Shown piece after piece: positions 1-6,499 of a stretch of 8,297 nucleotides of DNA; the stretch's first letter is position 1, and each line of letters opens with the position of its first letter. The stretch lies in contig JAVHLO010000148.1 of assembly GCA_031082105.1 (NCBI GenBank), forward strand, positions 1 through 8,297. Direction: 5' to 3'. The position numbers were made by a program, and so were the translations under genes. Under the pieces are notes generated by a model. The model was not told the DNA's origin. It made no database searches and saw only the letters and a program-made list of their open reading frames with translations. The DNA comes from Planctomycetota bacterium (lineage in GTDB: Bacteria > Planctomycetota > MHYJ01 > JACQXL01 > JAVHLO01).

Positions 1-1
1 A

Positions 2-2260
2 CATCTGTGGCTTCCCTTCGCGGAGAAGGAAAAGGCGGGCGAGGCCGCCACGCACATACTTGTGGAGGACGCCGAACTGGTGACGGGCGCCAGCATCGCC
101 CAGGCCTACCGCGGTCACGATGAGTTCGGAAAGAGCGAGATCCACCTGGAGTTCGACAAGGAGGGCAAACTCAAGTTTGCCGATGTCACCGAGAGAAACG
201 TCGGCCGGAGGCTCGCGATCGTCCTTGACGGCGTGGTTCAGTCCGCGCCCAGGATCGACGAGCCGATCCCGAGCGGGCAGGCGCGTATCAGGGGCAAGTT
301 CACTCCGGATGACGCCTCGAACCTGGCCATAGTCCTCAGGTCCGGCAAGCTGCCCGCGCCGCTCGAAGTCGTCGGAGAGTACTACGTCGGCCCGACGCTC
401 GGCGAGGAGTCCGTCCGGCTGGGCCGCATCGCCAGCATCATCGCGCTGATCGTCGTGATGCTCATGATGGTCCTCTACTATCGCGGCGCGGGATTGATCT
501 CTTGCATCGCGCTGGTGATGAACCTCATCCTCATCTTCGGCCTCCTGGCGTTCTTCGGCGCCACCATCACCCTCCCCGGCATCGCCGGCATCGTACTCAC
601 GATGGGCATGGCGGTCGACGCGAACATCATCATCTACGAACGAATCCTCGACGAGAAACTGCGCGGCAAGCCGCTGATCAAGGCGTTCGAGGCCGGGTTC
701 GACCGCGCCTTCTACGCCGTCTTCGACGCGAACGTCACGACCTTCCTGGCCGGGATAATCCTCTACTACGTTGGGATCGGGCCGATCCAGGGGTTCGCGG
801 TCACGCTGATGATCGGCATCCTGACCACGATGTTCACCGCAGTGCTGTGCACCAAGATCATGATGCGCATGATCATCACGGGCGGGCTGATGAAGGAGTT
901 TTCGGTCATGTCGCTGCTTCGCGGCGCCAGGTTCGGGTGGCTGAGCATATCGAAGCTGTGCATGATCTGTTCGCTCGTCGTATGCATTGCCTCCATCGCC
1001 CTCTTCGGCTACGCGGTCTCCGGCGGGGGCAGCGTCCTGGGCATCGAGTTCACGGGCGGATCCGAGGTCACGATGGAGTTCAACAAGCCGGTGACCGCGG
1101 ACTTCGTGCGGGGCGAGATAATCAAGTTCACCGGCGACAGCCCGGGCGCGACCGGGCCGAAGTACCCTGACGTCGAAGTACAGCGGGTCGTGTCGCGCGA
1201 GGAGGCCACCTCGGTGGGCGGCGCGCTGGAGAAAGAGGCGGCAAAGACGTACATCGTGCGCGCGGGCAGCAGGGAAGAGGGCGGCCAATCCGCCGCGGGT
1301 GGCGGAACTTCCAGCGCGCCGTTCGTCGCGGACCTGCGCAGAATATTTAAAGGCCGGATAAGCGAAAGGCCGATAGAAGATATGGCGGATGCAACCAGCG
1401 ACGGCGCGGTATGGAGGAGGTTCGGGATCAACCTCGCCGCGCCCGCCGAAGAGGAGGAGGTCCGGACTAGGCTGCGCGCGTGGAGCACGAACAGCGCCGC
1501 CAAAGAGCCGCACGTGAAGGCCGTCGGCGACGCGAAAACGTCATTCGAGATTCGCCTGGCGCCTGAGGACGCGCAGAAACTGCCCGAACTCCAGGAGTAC
1601 GTCGAGAAGAATCTCGATCTTGCCAGGGACCCGTTCAAGTCGGTGAGCGTTTTCGGCGCCCGTGTCGCAGCGGACCTCAAGTCGCGCGCGTTCTTCGCGC
1701 TGATCCTCTCCTGGATCGGGATTGTCCTTTACCTCTGGGTCAGGTTCGAGCTGCGGTTCGGTATCGCCGCGGTCGTCGCGCTGATCCACGACGTGGTGAT
1801 AACGCTGGGAGTCCTGACGCTCGTCGACCTGCTCGTCCCGCTGAGCTGGGGGATCAACTTCGACATCGGCATGGCGTCGGTTGCGGCGTTCCTGACGATC
1901 GTCGGTTACTCGGTAAACAACACGATAGTCATTTTCGACCGCGTGCGCGAAAATTTGAGGGAGCTGAAGAAGGAGCCGTATCCGGCGATCGTCGAGTTGA
2001 GCATCAACCAGACACTGATACGGTCCATCATGACTTCGCTGACGACGCTCGCAGCGGTCGTCATCCTGTTCGTGGTTACGGCCCGGAGCGGCGGCAGCAT
2101 TGCGACGTTCACGTTCCCCGTAATGGTGGGGATCATCGTCGGCACGTACTCTTCATGGCTGATCGCGCCGCCCCTGACCGCGCTTCGGGTGGCCTCGGGC
2201 CGCATGATGACCGGACGGATCGAGAGCGCGGGCGGAAAAGGCGGCGGCCAGTCGAGGTAG
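2..2260 (+). CDS. secDF: Protein translocase subunit SecDF (SecD-SecF fusion), 5' end outside window
   Basis: Inner-membrane accessory of the Sec translocon that uses proton motive force to pull exported proteins out of SecYEG. The reading frame is open from the first bases, so the start lies upstream; 752 residues are visible. Numbering from base 2, the end of the SecD periplasmic domain runs to about residue 135. SecD membrane segments follow at about 143-290, including GMAVDANIIIYERI with the conserved Asp at 206. The SecF half starts with a membrane segment near 318-339, then FTGGSEV, a large periplasmic domain to about 555, and five membrane segments (about 563-728). SecF hallmarks are present: GYSVNNTIVIFDRVREN at 635-651 and INQTLIRSIMTS, whose Arg 674 is kept. 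The residue normally Asp in GYSxND is Asn 640. The SecF periplasmic domain, about 200 residues with a Gly/Ser-rich stretch, is longer than in E. coli SecF. Family assignment is secure. Confidence 0.96.
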   Translation, partial: HLWLPFAEKEKAGEAATHILVEDAELVTGASIAQAYRGHDEFGKSEIHLEFDKEGKLKFADVTERNVGRRLAIVLDGVVQSAPRIDEPIPSGQARIRGKFTPDDASNLAIVLRSGKLPAPLEVVGEYYVGPTLGEESVRLGRIASIIALIVVMLMMVLYYRGAGLISCIALVMNLILIFGLLAFFGATITLPGIAGIVLTMGMAVDANIIIYERILDEKLRGKPLIKAFEAGFDRAFYAVFDANVTTFLAGIILYYVGIGPIQGFAVTLMIGILTTMFTAVLCTKIMMRMIITGGLMKEFSVMSLLRGARFGWLSISKLCMICSLVVCIASIALFGYAVSGGGSVLGIEFTGGSEVTMEFNKPVTADFVRGEIIKFTGDSPGATGPKYPDVEVQRVVSREEATSVGGALEKEAAKTYIVRAGSREEGGQSAAGGGTSSAPFVADLRRIFKGRISERPIEDMADATSDGAVWRRFGINLAAPAEEEEVRTRLRAWSTNSAAKEPHVKAVGDAKTSFEIRLAPEDAQKLPELQEYVEKNLDLARDPFKSVSVFGARVAADLKSRAFFALILSWIGIVLYLWVRFELRFGIAAVVALIHDVVITLGVLTLVDLLVPLSWGINFDIGMASVAAFLTIVGYSVNNTIVIFDRVRENLRELKKEPYPAIVELSINQTLIRSIMTSLTTLAAVVILFVVTARSGGSIATFTFPVMVGIIVGTYSSWLIAPPLTALRVASGRMMTGRIESAGGKGGGQSR

Positions 2261-2339
2261 TCCCGGTGGGAAGACAGTAGTTGGTTGTTTGTTGGTTGGA
2301 TCTCCAGGGGACCCATTCGAATTCGGAGGGGAGTTACAG

Positions 2340-3533
2340 ATGGGTATCAAGGCCAAGATCGCATTGTTGATCCTGCTCGTCGCCGGGGTGATCGCAGTCA
2401 TCGTATGGGACAAGAACACCGCCGCGATTCCGTCCCGGACTGCCGGCGGCGGCAACAAGGACGGTCTCGTGACGCGAGTGAACAACCGTGACGAGATCCC
2501 GAACCCGGACAACACCGCGCCGCCCCCAGGGGACAACAACACGACGAGAGAACCCATCGCGGACCGCACGCCGGTGAGAGGGCCGTTTCGACCCGTCGTC
2601 TCAGAGCCGACGGACGAGAATATGGCCGACATCGTGATCACACCCCCGAAGTCGAGGCCGTCGCTCGAGGAAGTCCCGCCGAAGGAGGAACTCCCGGGCA
2701 GGCTCGAGCATACCACCGTCACGACGAAGCCTGAAGAGCGCACCCAGCCCGAGCGGCCGGGCGTCACCGAACCGCGCGTCACCCCGCCCGCGAAGACGAC
2801 CCCGGATTCATACGTCGTACAGAGCGGCGATTCGCTCTGGCGGATCGCGGAGACCGTGTACGGCAGCGGAAAGAAATGGCGGATGATACTCGATGCCAAC
2901 AGGGACAAGCTCTCCGAGGGCGATGCGCTGAAGGTGGGCTGGGTGTTGACGATACCCAAGGACGAAGAGCCGACGCCGGTGGAACGGACGACCAGAATTG
3001 AGGAGCCAACTACCGCGCCGGAGTTCCTGGGGAAGGATACATACACGGTCGCGCAGGGGGACAGCCTTTACTCGATCGCCAAGGAGGTCTACGGCGATGG
3101 CAGCCTGTCGGTGAACATCTTCGAGGCGAACAAGGACAGACTGCCCGACGAGAACAGGCTCAGCATCGGGTTCGTGCTTGTCATACCGAAGATCGAAAAG
3201 CCGACGCGGACCGAGGCGACGCCGTCCGTGACGACGCCCGCCGTTCCATCGGAGTTCGCGGGCAAGAAGACCTACAAGGTGGAGGTCGGCGATACGCTGT
3301 CGAGCATCTCGGAGAAGATGTACGGTACGACGGCCAAGTGGGAGGAGATCTTCAAGGCGAACAAGGAGCGGATGAAGAGCGAGCACGAACTGAAGGTGGG
3401 GCAACTGCTAGTCATCCCGGATCTGCCGGGCGCTTCGGATAACTCGACTTCCCGGGACGATCGACCGGCCACAACGACCGGCGAATCCGACCGCGCACCG
3501 CGGAAGCGCGATACCAGCCTCTTTCGCGACTAG
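2340..3533 (+). CDS. Membrane-anchored protein with three LysM domains
   Basis: A 397-residue protein that probably binds peptidoglycan or related glycans in the periplasm. The ATG at 2340 is preceded by GGAGGGGAG (2325-2333) with a 6-nt gap, so I prefer it to a TTG 17 codons upstream. Residues about 5-23 form one hydrophobic segment after MGIKAK; there is no lipobox and no obvious cleavage site, so it looks like a signal anchor. Residues 24-155 are a Pro/Thr/charged, probably disordered linker. Three LysM domains follow at about 157-207, 233-284 and 309-361. Each has the YxVxxGDxLxxIxxxxYG start and an L..G..L.IP end, and they are joined by Thr/Pro-rich linkers. The C-terminal tail is polar. 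No catalytic domain is seen. The gene begins 79 nt after secDF on the same strand, and I see no terminator in the gap, so co-transcription is likely. Its exact role is unknown; wall tethering or a scaffold near the export machinery is possible. Confidence 0.9.
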   Translation: MGIKAKIALLILLVAGVIAVIVWDKNTAAIPSRTAGGGNKDGLVTRVNNRDEIPNPDNTAPPPGDNNTTREPIADRTPVRGPFRPVVSEPTDENMADIVITPPKSRPSLEEVPPKEELPGRLEHTTVTTKPEERTQPERPGVTEPRVTPPAKTTPDSYVVQSGDSLWRIAETVYGSGKKWRMILDANRDKLSEGDALKVGWVLTIPKDEEPTPVERTTRIEEPTTAPEFLGKDTYTVAQGDSLYSIAKEVYGDGSLSVNIFEANKDRLPDENRLSIGFVLVIPKIEKPTRTEATPSVTTPAVPSEFAGKKTYKVEVGDTLSSISEKMYGTTAKWEEIFKANKERMKSEHELKVGQLLVIPDLPGASDNSTSRDDRPATTTGESDRAPRKRDTSLFRD

Positions 3534-3553
3534 CCGTCTGTCCGAGTGACACA

Positions 3554-3640
3554 GTTTGTAGTAGGGCGCGAAGCCGCAGCGGAGTGCCGTTCTTTCGGAG
3601 ACGCCACTCCGCCCTGTGGGGCCAGTGGCTTACTACAAAC
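3554..3640. repeat. Palindromic intergenic element with 10-bp perfect ends
   Basis: GTTTGTAGTA (3554-3563) is the exact reverse complement of TACTACAAAC (3631-3640). Inside, GCGGAGTG (3579-3586) pairs exactly with CACTCCGC (3605-3612), and AAGCC (3571-3575) can pair with GGCTT (3627-3631). The whole 87-bp block can therefore fold into a long branched hairpin. It lies between the convergent ends of the LysM gene and the small lipoprotein gene and could end transcription from both sides, although there is no clear T-run. It resembles a REP- or MITE-like dispersed element. I see no target-site duplication and no second copy in this window. Confidence 0.6.
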
Positions 3641-3691
3641 ATTGCGGCGCTCACGCCATTGCCCGGACAGCCTCTTTCCAAACCAGCCGTC

Positions 3692-3913
3692 CTACTTGGC
3701 GGGTTCTTCGTCGGCGGGCGTTGCGGGCGCGGGAGCGGGAGCGGCCAGGCCCACCTTCTCTTCGACCTTCGTGAGCCGTTCGCTCAGCTCTTTCAGCTTC
3801 GCGCGGATGTCTTCCGCATCAGTCCCGCGATTCCCGAGCGCGACGACACACCCGGCGTTCAGCATCAACAACCCCACAAGCACGACGACCAGCACTGCAA
3901 CAGAGCGCTTCAT
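3692..3913 (-). CDS. Small coiled-coil lipoprotein
   Basis: A 73-residue predicted lipoprotein. I chose the ATG at 3913 because it has GGAGGT (complement at 3918-3923) four nt upstream and because a lipoprotein signal starts there; the frame stays open 20 codons further upstream without such support. The signal is MKR, a Val/Leu-rich core, then LNAGC, with the lipidated Cys at residue 22. Residues about 32-55 (DAEDIRAKLKELSERLTKVEE) have heptad spacing typical of a short coiled coil. The tail is Ala/Pro-rich and ends DEEPAK. The layout is reminiscent of small Lpp-like lipoproteins that trimerise at the outer membrane, but there is no convincing sequence match, so the function is unknown. It is convergent with the LysM gene. 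Confidence 0.75.
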   Translation of the reverse strand: MKRSVAVLVVVLVGLLMLNAGCVVALGNRGTDAEDIRAKLKELSERLTKVEEKVGLAAPAPAPATPADEEPAK

Positions 3914-3980
3914 GGCGACCTCCAACGACAAATCGGCTGCGACAAACCCCCGTTTGAGTGAGACCTCCCCCAAGCCGATG

Positions 3981-4078
3981 GATTTTAGAGTTTAGATTCT
4001 GGATTTTGGATTGTCCGGTCGCAATCCAAAATCCGCAATCGCAAATCCGAAATCGTCAATCCGCAATCCAAAATCGTC
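3981..4078. repeat. Array of 7-nt units in two opposed orientations
   Basis: From 4023 to 4078 there are eight consecutive 7-nt units, each starting AATC (AATCCAA, AATCCGC, AATCGCA, AATCCGA, AATCGTC, AATCCGC, AATCCAA, AATCGTC). To the left, 3981-4013 reads in the reverse sense as GATTTTA, GAGTTTA, GATTCTG, GATTTTG and GATTG. The two halves meet in a perfect 13-bp inverted repeat: GGATTTTGGATTG (4001-4013) against CAATCCAAAATCC (4022-4034), with an 8-nt loop. The array sits between the end of the hydrolase gene and the start of the small lipoprotein gene. The hairpin could act as a terminator for the hydrolase transcript. Similar AATCCAAAATC-type patches are, from memory, common between genes of some uncultured bacteria. 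Confidence 0.8.
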
Positions 4079-4095
4079 CGTCCGCTTCCTCGATG

Positions 4096-5109
4096 CTAAT
4101 TCCCGGAGATGAGCCACTGTATGGCCTTCAGCAGCTCGTTGTTCCGGTCTTCCGGCATAGTGTGACCGATGTCGTACTCGGCGAGCTTGACACGCATGCC
4201 CGCCGCGGTCAAGTCCTTTTCGGCCTGCCTTGCGCCCGGCAGGGTCTCCGCGTCCTGCAGGCCCTGGATGATGTAGACGGACTGTTTCTTTCCCGCCGCG
4301 GCGGCGAGCAGCGACTTGTGCCGCTCGGCATCGTAGAAGGCCGCGATGGGCAGAAGCCCGGTGAACAGCTCGGGCCGCTTGAGGCCGAGCATGTAGACGA
4401 GCGCGCCGCCCTGCGAGAAGCCGTTCAGGTAGACCTTCTTAGCGTCGATCTTCGCGCGCTTTGCGACATCCGCGACACTGTCGAGCACCGCCTTCTCGGC
4501 CAACTGCGCGTTCCATTTGTAGGAGTCCTTCTTCACCTTGTTTGCGCCCTGCGGGCAGACGAGGATGAACCCGGCCTCGTCCGCAACGGGTTTCCAGACG
4601 TTCAGGTAGTCCGCCGCGTTGCCGCCGTAGCTGTGCAAGGCCACGAGCAGCGGCCACTCCTTGTCGGGCAGGCACTTTTCCGGAATGTGCAGCGCATAGA
4701 AGCCCGCGTTCAGCCCGGAGGCCATGCGGAGATCGGTCAGTATCTTCTGGTAGCCCTGCTCGGCCCGGATGTTCGCCAGGTCCGCGTCCTGCTGCATGTG
4801 GTCGAAATCGTCCCAGCCCTTGTCGACGGATGTCTGCAGCCACTCCACAGCCTCTTTCTTCTTGTCCAACAGCGAATAGCAGCAGGCGATGTTATAGAAA
4901 GCGGACGGCTCGAGCGCGTTGAGCGCGACGGCCTTCTCGAAGGAGCTGATGGCCTTCTCGTACTCCTTGGCCTTGATCCGCTCCATCCCCTCCTGGAAGT
5001 AGTCCTGGAAGTTCTTCTCCTCCTCCTCCGGTTCCGTGTCCTGCGCAACGAGCGGAAGGCCGGGCAGCAGCGCCGACAGGAGAAACACGAGCGCAATGAT
5101 CTTCTTCAC
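4096..5109 (-). CDS. Secreted TPR-containing alpha/beta-hydrolase (esterase/depolymerase-like)
   Basis: A 337-residue predicted periplasmic or secreted serine hydrolase. The GTG start at 5109 is chosen because GAGGA lies five nt upstream and a signal peptide begins there (VKK, a Leu-rich core, cleavage near PLVA/QD at 22/23). The frame continues upstream to an ATG at 5211, but only through a repeat element. After an acidic stretch, residues about 33-100 form TPR-like helices (AKEYEKAISSFEKAVALNA, then AFYNIACCYSLLDKKKEAVE). From about 150 an alpha/beta-hydrolase domain follows: the oxyanion-loop region LVALHSYGGN, the nucleophile elbow GFSQGG with Ser 232, then Asp 286 in QGLQDAETLP and His 316 in IGHTMPE. 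This completes a plausible Ser-Asp-His triad. The fold matches the PHB-depolymerase/phospholipase-carboxylesterase group (LpqC-like). The substrate is unknown; a short-chain or polysaccharide-linked ester is a reasonable guess. Confidence 0.88.
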   Translation of the reverse strand: MKKIIALVFLLSALLPGLPLVAQDTEPEEEEKNFQDYFQEGMERIKAKEYEKAISSFEKAVALNALEPSAFYNIACCYSLLDKKKEAVEWLQTSVDKGWDDFDHMQQDADLANIRAEQGYQKILTDLRMASGLNAGFYALHIPEKCLPDKEWPLLVALHSYGGNAADYLNVWKPVADEAGFILVCPQGANKVKKDSYKWNAQLAEKAVLDSVADVAKRAKIDAKKVYLNGFSQGGALVYMLGLKRPELFTGLLPIAAFYDAERHKSLLAAAAGKKQSVYIIQGLQDAETLPGARQAEKDLTAAGMRVKLAEYDIGHTMPEDRNNELLKAIQWLISGN

Positions 5110-5129
5110 GGCAGTCCTCGCAGAATTGT

Positions 5130-5209
5130 GGACCGTCAGAGCCGCAGCTCTAACCTTGAATACGAACGCAGAACCGGACGGAAGGTCAAAGCTGCGGCTT
5201 TGACGCTCC
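5130..5209. repeat. Two-hairpin inverted-repeat element (BIME/MITE-like)
   Basis: Two 28-bp arms, 5130-5157 and 5182-5209, are inverted copies matching at 24 of 28 positions, with a 24-bp spacer. Each arm is itself a hairpin. The left has AGAGC (5138-5142), loop CGCA, then GCTCT (5147-5151). The right has TCAAAGC (5186-5192), loop TGCG, then GCTTTGA (5197-5203). Two of the four differences change both sides of one base pair (G-C on the left, A-T on the right), so pairing is preserved. The element lies between the end of the dehydratase-like gene and the start of the hydrolase gene. It may terminate or stabilise the upstream transcript. Confidence 0.75.
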
Positions 5210-5218
5210 ATAGGGCCA

Positions 5219-6466
5219 CTAGCGCTCCAACTGCTCCACGAACGCCTCGATGCTCGTCTTCGCCTGCTCCTCCGAGTAGCACCTGAGGTCGTTCAGGTCG
5301 CCGTAGACGACCAGGAACGGGATCCCGAGCCGCTCCTTGAGCCGCTGCGGCATCCCGTGCCGGCAGTTCGAATTATTCGGGCACGTCTTCGAATCGTGGA
5401 AGAGAATGCCGGTGACCTTGAATTTCTTGACCATGGACTCGATGTAGGCCTCCTTCGCCTCGTCCGACCGGACGATGAAAAGCTCCGTGTACGCGCGGGC
5501 CATCGACCGGAACGGGTCCTTCGGATTGAACGCGTCGAAGATCCACGAGTTGCAGTACGTGGAGGCGACGACGTTCGTATTCAGGGACTGGAAGAGCTCC
5601 GCCATCTCGCGCAGCTTGCCCCAGATGGGCATGCCGTCCCAGTAGAGGCGGTGTCGTTCATTCTCCAGCGCGCCGCTCTTCTCGGCCACGCGCTGCTCGA
5701 GCTCGGGAAGGAGCGCCTTGTAGTAGTCGACAGCCTGCTGGGTCCCGCGCAGCACGACGGCCGGCCCCATGTGGATCGTCCCGTCGAAGAACGTGATGGG
5801 CGAAGGGACCGCCGCCGCCGTCTCAAGCACCTTCTTCCAGAGTACGGTCGTCTCGAGCGAGAGCGCAACCGTCTTGCGCAGGGCATCGATATCGAACTTG
5901 TTGCCCGATACCTTTTCGAGCGTCGGGACGAGCGCCTCGATTTGTTTTGCCACGCCCTCGACGTGCGCCTCCGTGACGTCCTTTACGCCGCGGTACGAGT
6001 TCACGCCGATGACGGGCGCCTTGAACCGCCGGCCGAACCACAGGAACCAGTCCTGCACCTCGCGGCACTGGTTCGTGTTGAAGACTAGCACATCGGGTTT
6101 CGGCACGGAGGTGATCCCCTCGTAGGCCTTCGACAGCGGCGTCTCGCCTTTCAGAAACGCGCCGACGTCGCTCGTCAGGTATGAACAGATATCCGGCGAG
6201 TACCCGATCGCGTTCGCTAGCGGGATGTAATCGTTCGCCGTTCGCGTGGCGCCGAGCACCGCGCCGTGGTTCTCCGGGAAGTAGACGAGGAAACCCATCG
6301 CCCTCAGCAGTTCCGCGGGACCGACGCTCGTGCACCATGCGACCTTCGGCCGGCCCTCCTTCGCGGCCTTGTCAAGCTCGTAGAAATGGTCGGCCATGAG
6401 CTTCTTCATCAGCCCGACCGCGACGATCTTCTTTCTCGCGCCCTTGTCTCTCGGTGCTTCCGGCAT
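5219..6466 (-). CDS. 2-hydroxyacyl-CoA dehydratase family protein (HgdB/BcrC/YjiM-like), single subunit
   Basis: A 415-residue cytoplasmic iron-sulfur protein of the family containing 2-hydroxyacyl-CoA dehydratases, benzoyl-CoA reductase subunits and double-cubane cluster proteins. These enzymes take ATP-activated low-potential electrons from a partner activator. The ATG at 6466 has GGAGGT (complement 6471-6476) four nt upstream. Visible family features: VAWCTSVGPAELLRAMGF (Cys 45), SPDICSYLTSDVGAFLKGE (Cys 94), DVLVFNTNQCREVQDWF (Cys 134), RLYWDGMPIWGKLR (274-287), STYCNSW (Cys 305), GILFHDSKTCPNNSNCRHG (Cys 362 and Cys 368), and VYGDLNDLRCYSEEQ (Cys 396). By family pattern, Cys 94, Cys 134 and Cys 362 are the likeliest cluster ligands. 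The gene starts 33 nt after the activator gene, clearly in one operon. The HgdA-like second subunit of classical dehydratases is absent from the neighbourhood. The family is certain; substrate and cluster type are not. Confidence 0.92.
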   Translation of the reverse strand: MPEAPRDKGARKKIVAVGLMKKLMADHFYELDKAAKEGRPKVAWCTSVGPAELLRAMGFLVYFPENHGAVLGATRTANDYIPLANAIGYSPDICSYLTSDVGAFLKGETPLSKAYEGITSVPKPDVLVFNTNQCREVQDWFLWFGRRFKAPVIGVNSYRGVKDVTEAHVEGVAKQIEALVPTLEKVSGNKFDIDALRKTVALSLETTVLWKKVLETAAAVPSPITFFDGTIHMGPAVVLRGTQQAVDYYKALLPELEQRVAEKSGALENERHRLYWDGMPIWGKLREMAELFQSLNTNVVASTYCNSWIFDAFNPKDPFRSMARAYTELFIVRSDEAKEAYIESMVKKFKVTGILFHDSKTCPNNSNCRHGMPQRLKERLGIPFLVVYGDLNDLRCYSEEQAKTSIEAFVEQLER

Positions 6467-6499
6467 GAAAACCTCCGCAGGAAATCCTGTGAATTCCGT

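Noticed and set aside
2153..3046. 297-codon open frame on the minus strand over secDF and the LysM gene
   Set aside because: Antisense to two genes with clear domains; the product is Ser/Pro-rich low complexity without a family match.
3579..3612. Classical intrinsic terminator after the LysM gene
   Set aside because: The stem is good but no T-run follows on either strand, so it is described as part of the palindromic element.
3914..3973. 20-codon upstream extension of the small lipoprotein
   Set aside because: It would bury the lipoprotein signal inside the protein; the ATG at 3913 has a good ribosome-binding site.
3981..4078. CRISPR array
   Set aside because: The units are only 7 nt, there are no spacers, and no cas genes are nearby.
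5110..5211. 34-codon N-terminal extension of the hydrolase from an ATG at 5211
   Set aside because: The extension is encoded by the two-hairpin repeat, and the GTG at 5109 has both a ribosome-binding site and a signal peptide.
3958..5286. 442-codon open frame on the plus strand across the hydrolase gene
   Set aside because: It is the antisense of a well-supported TPR-hydrolase gene, starts inside the heptamer array and has a repetitive Leu/Val/Arg-rich product with no recognisable domain.
5357..6088. 243-codon open frame on the plus strand inside the dehydratase-like gene
   Set aside because: Arg/Leu/Asp-rich shadow, a usual by-product of GC-rich codon use on the other strand.
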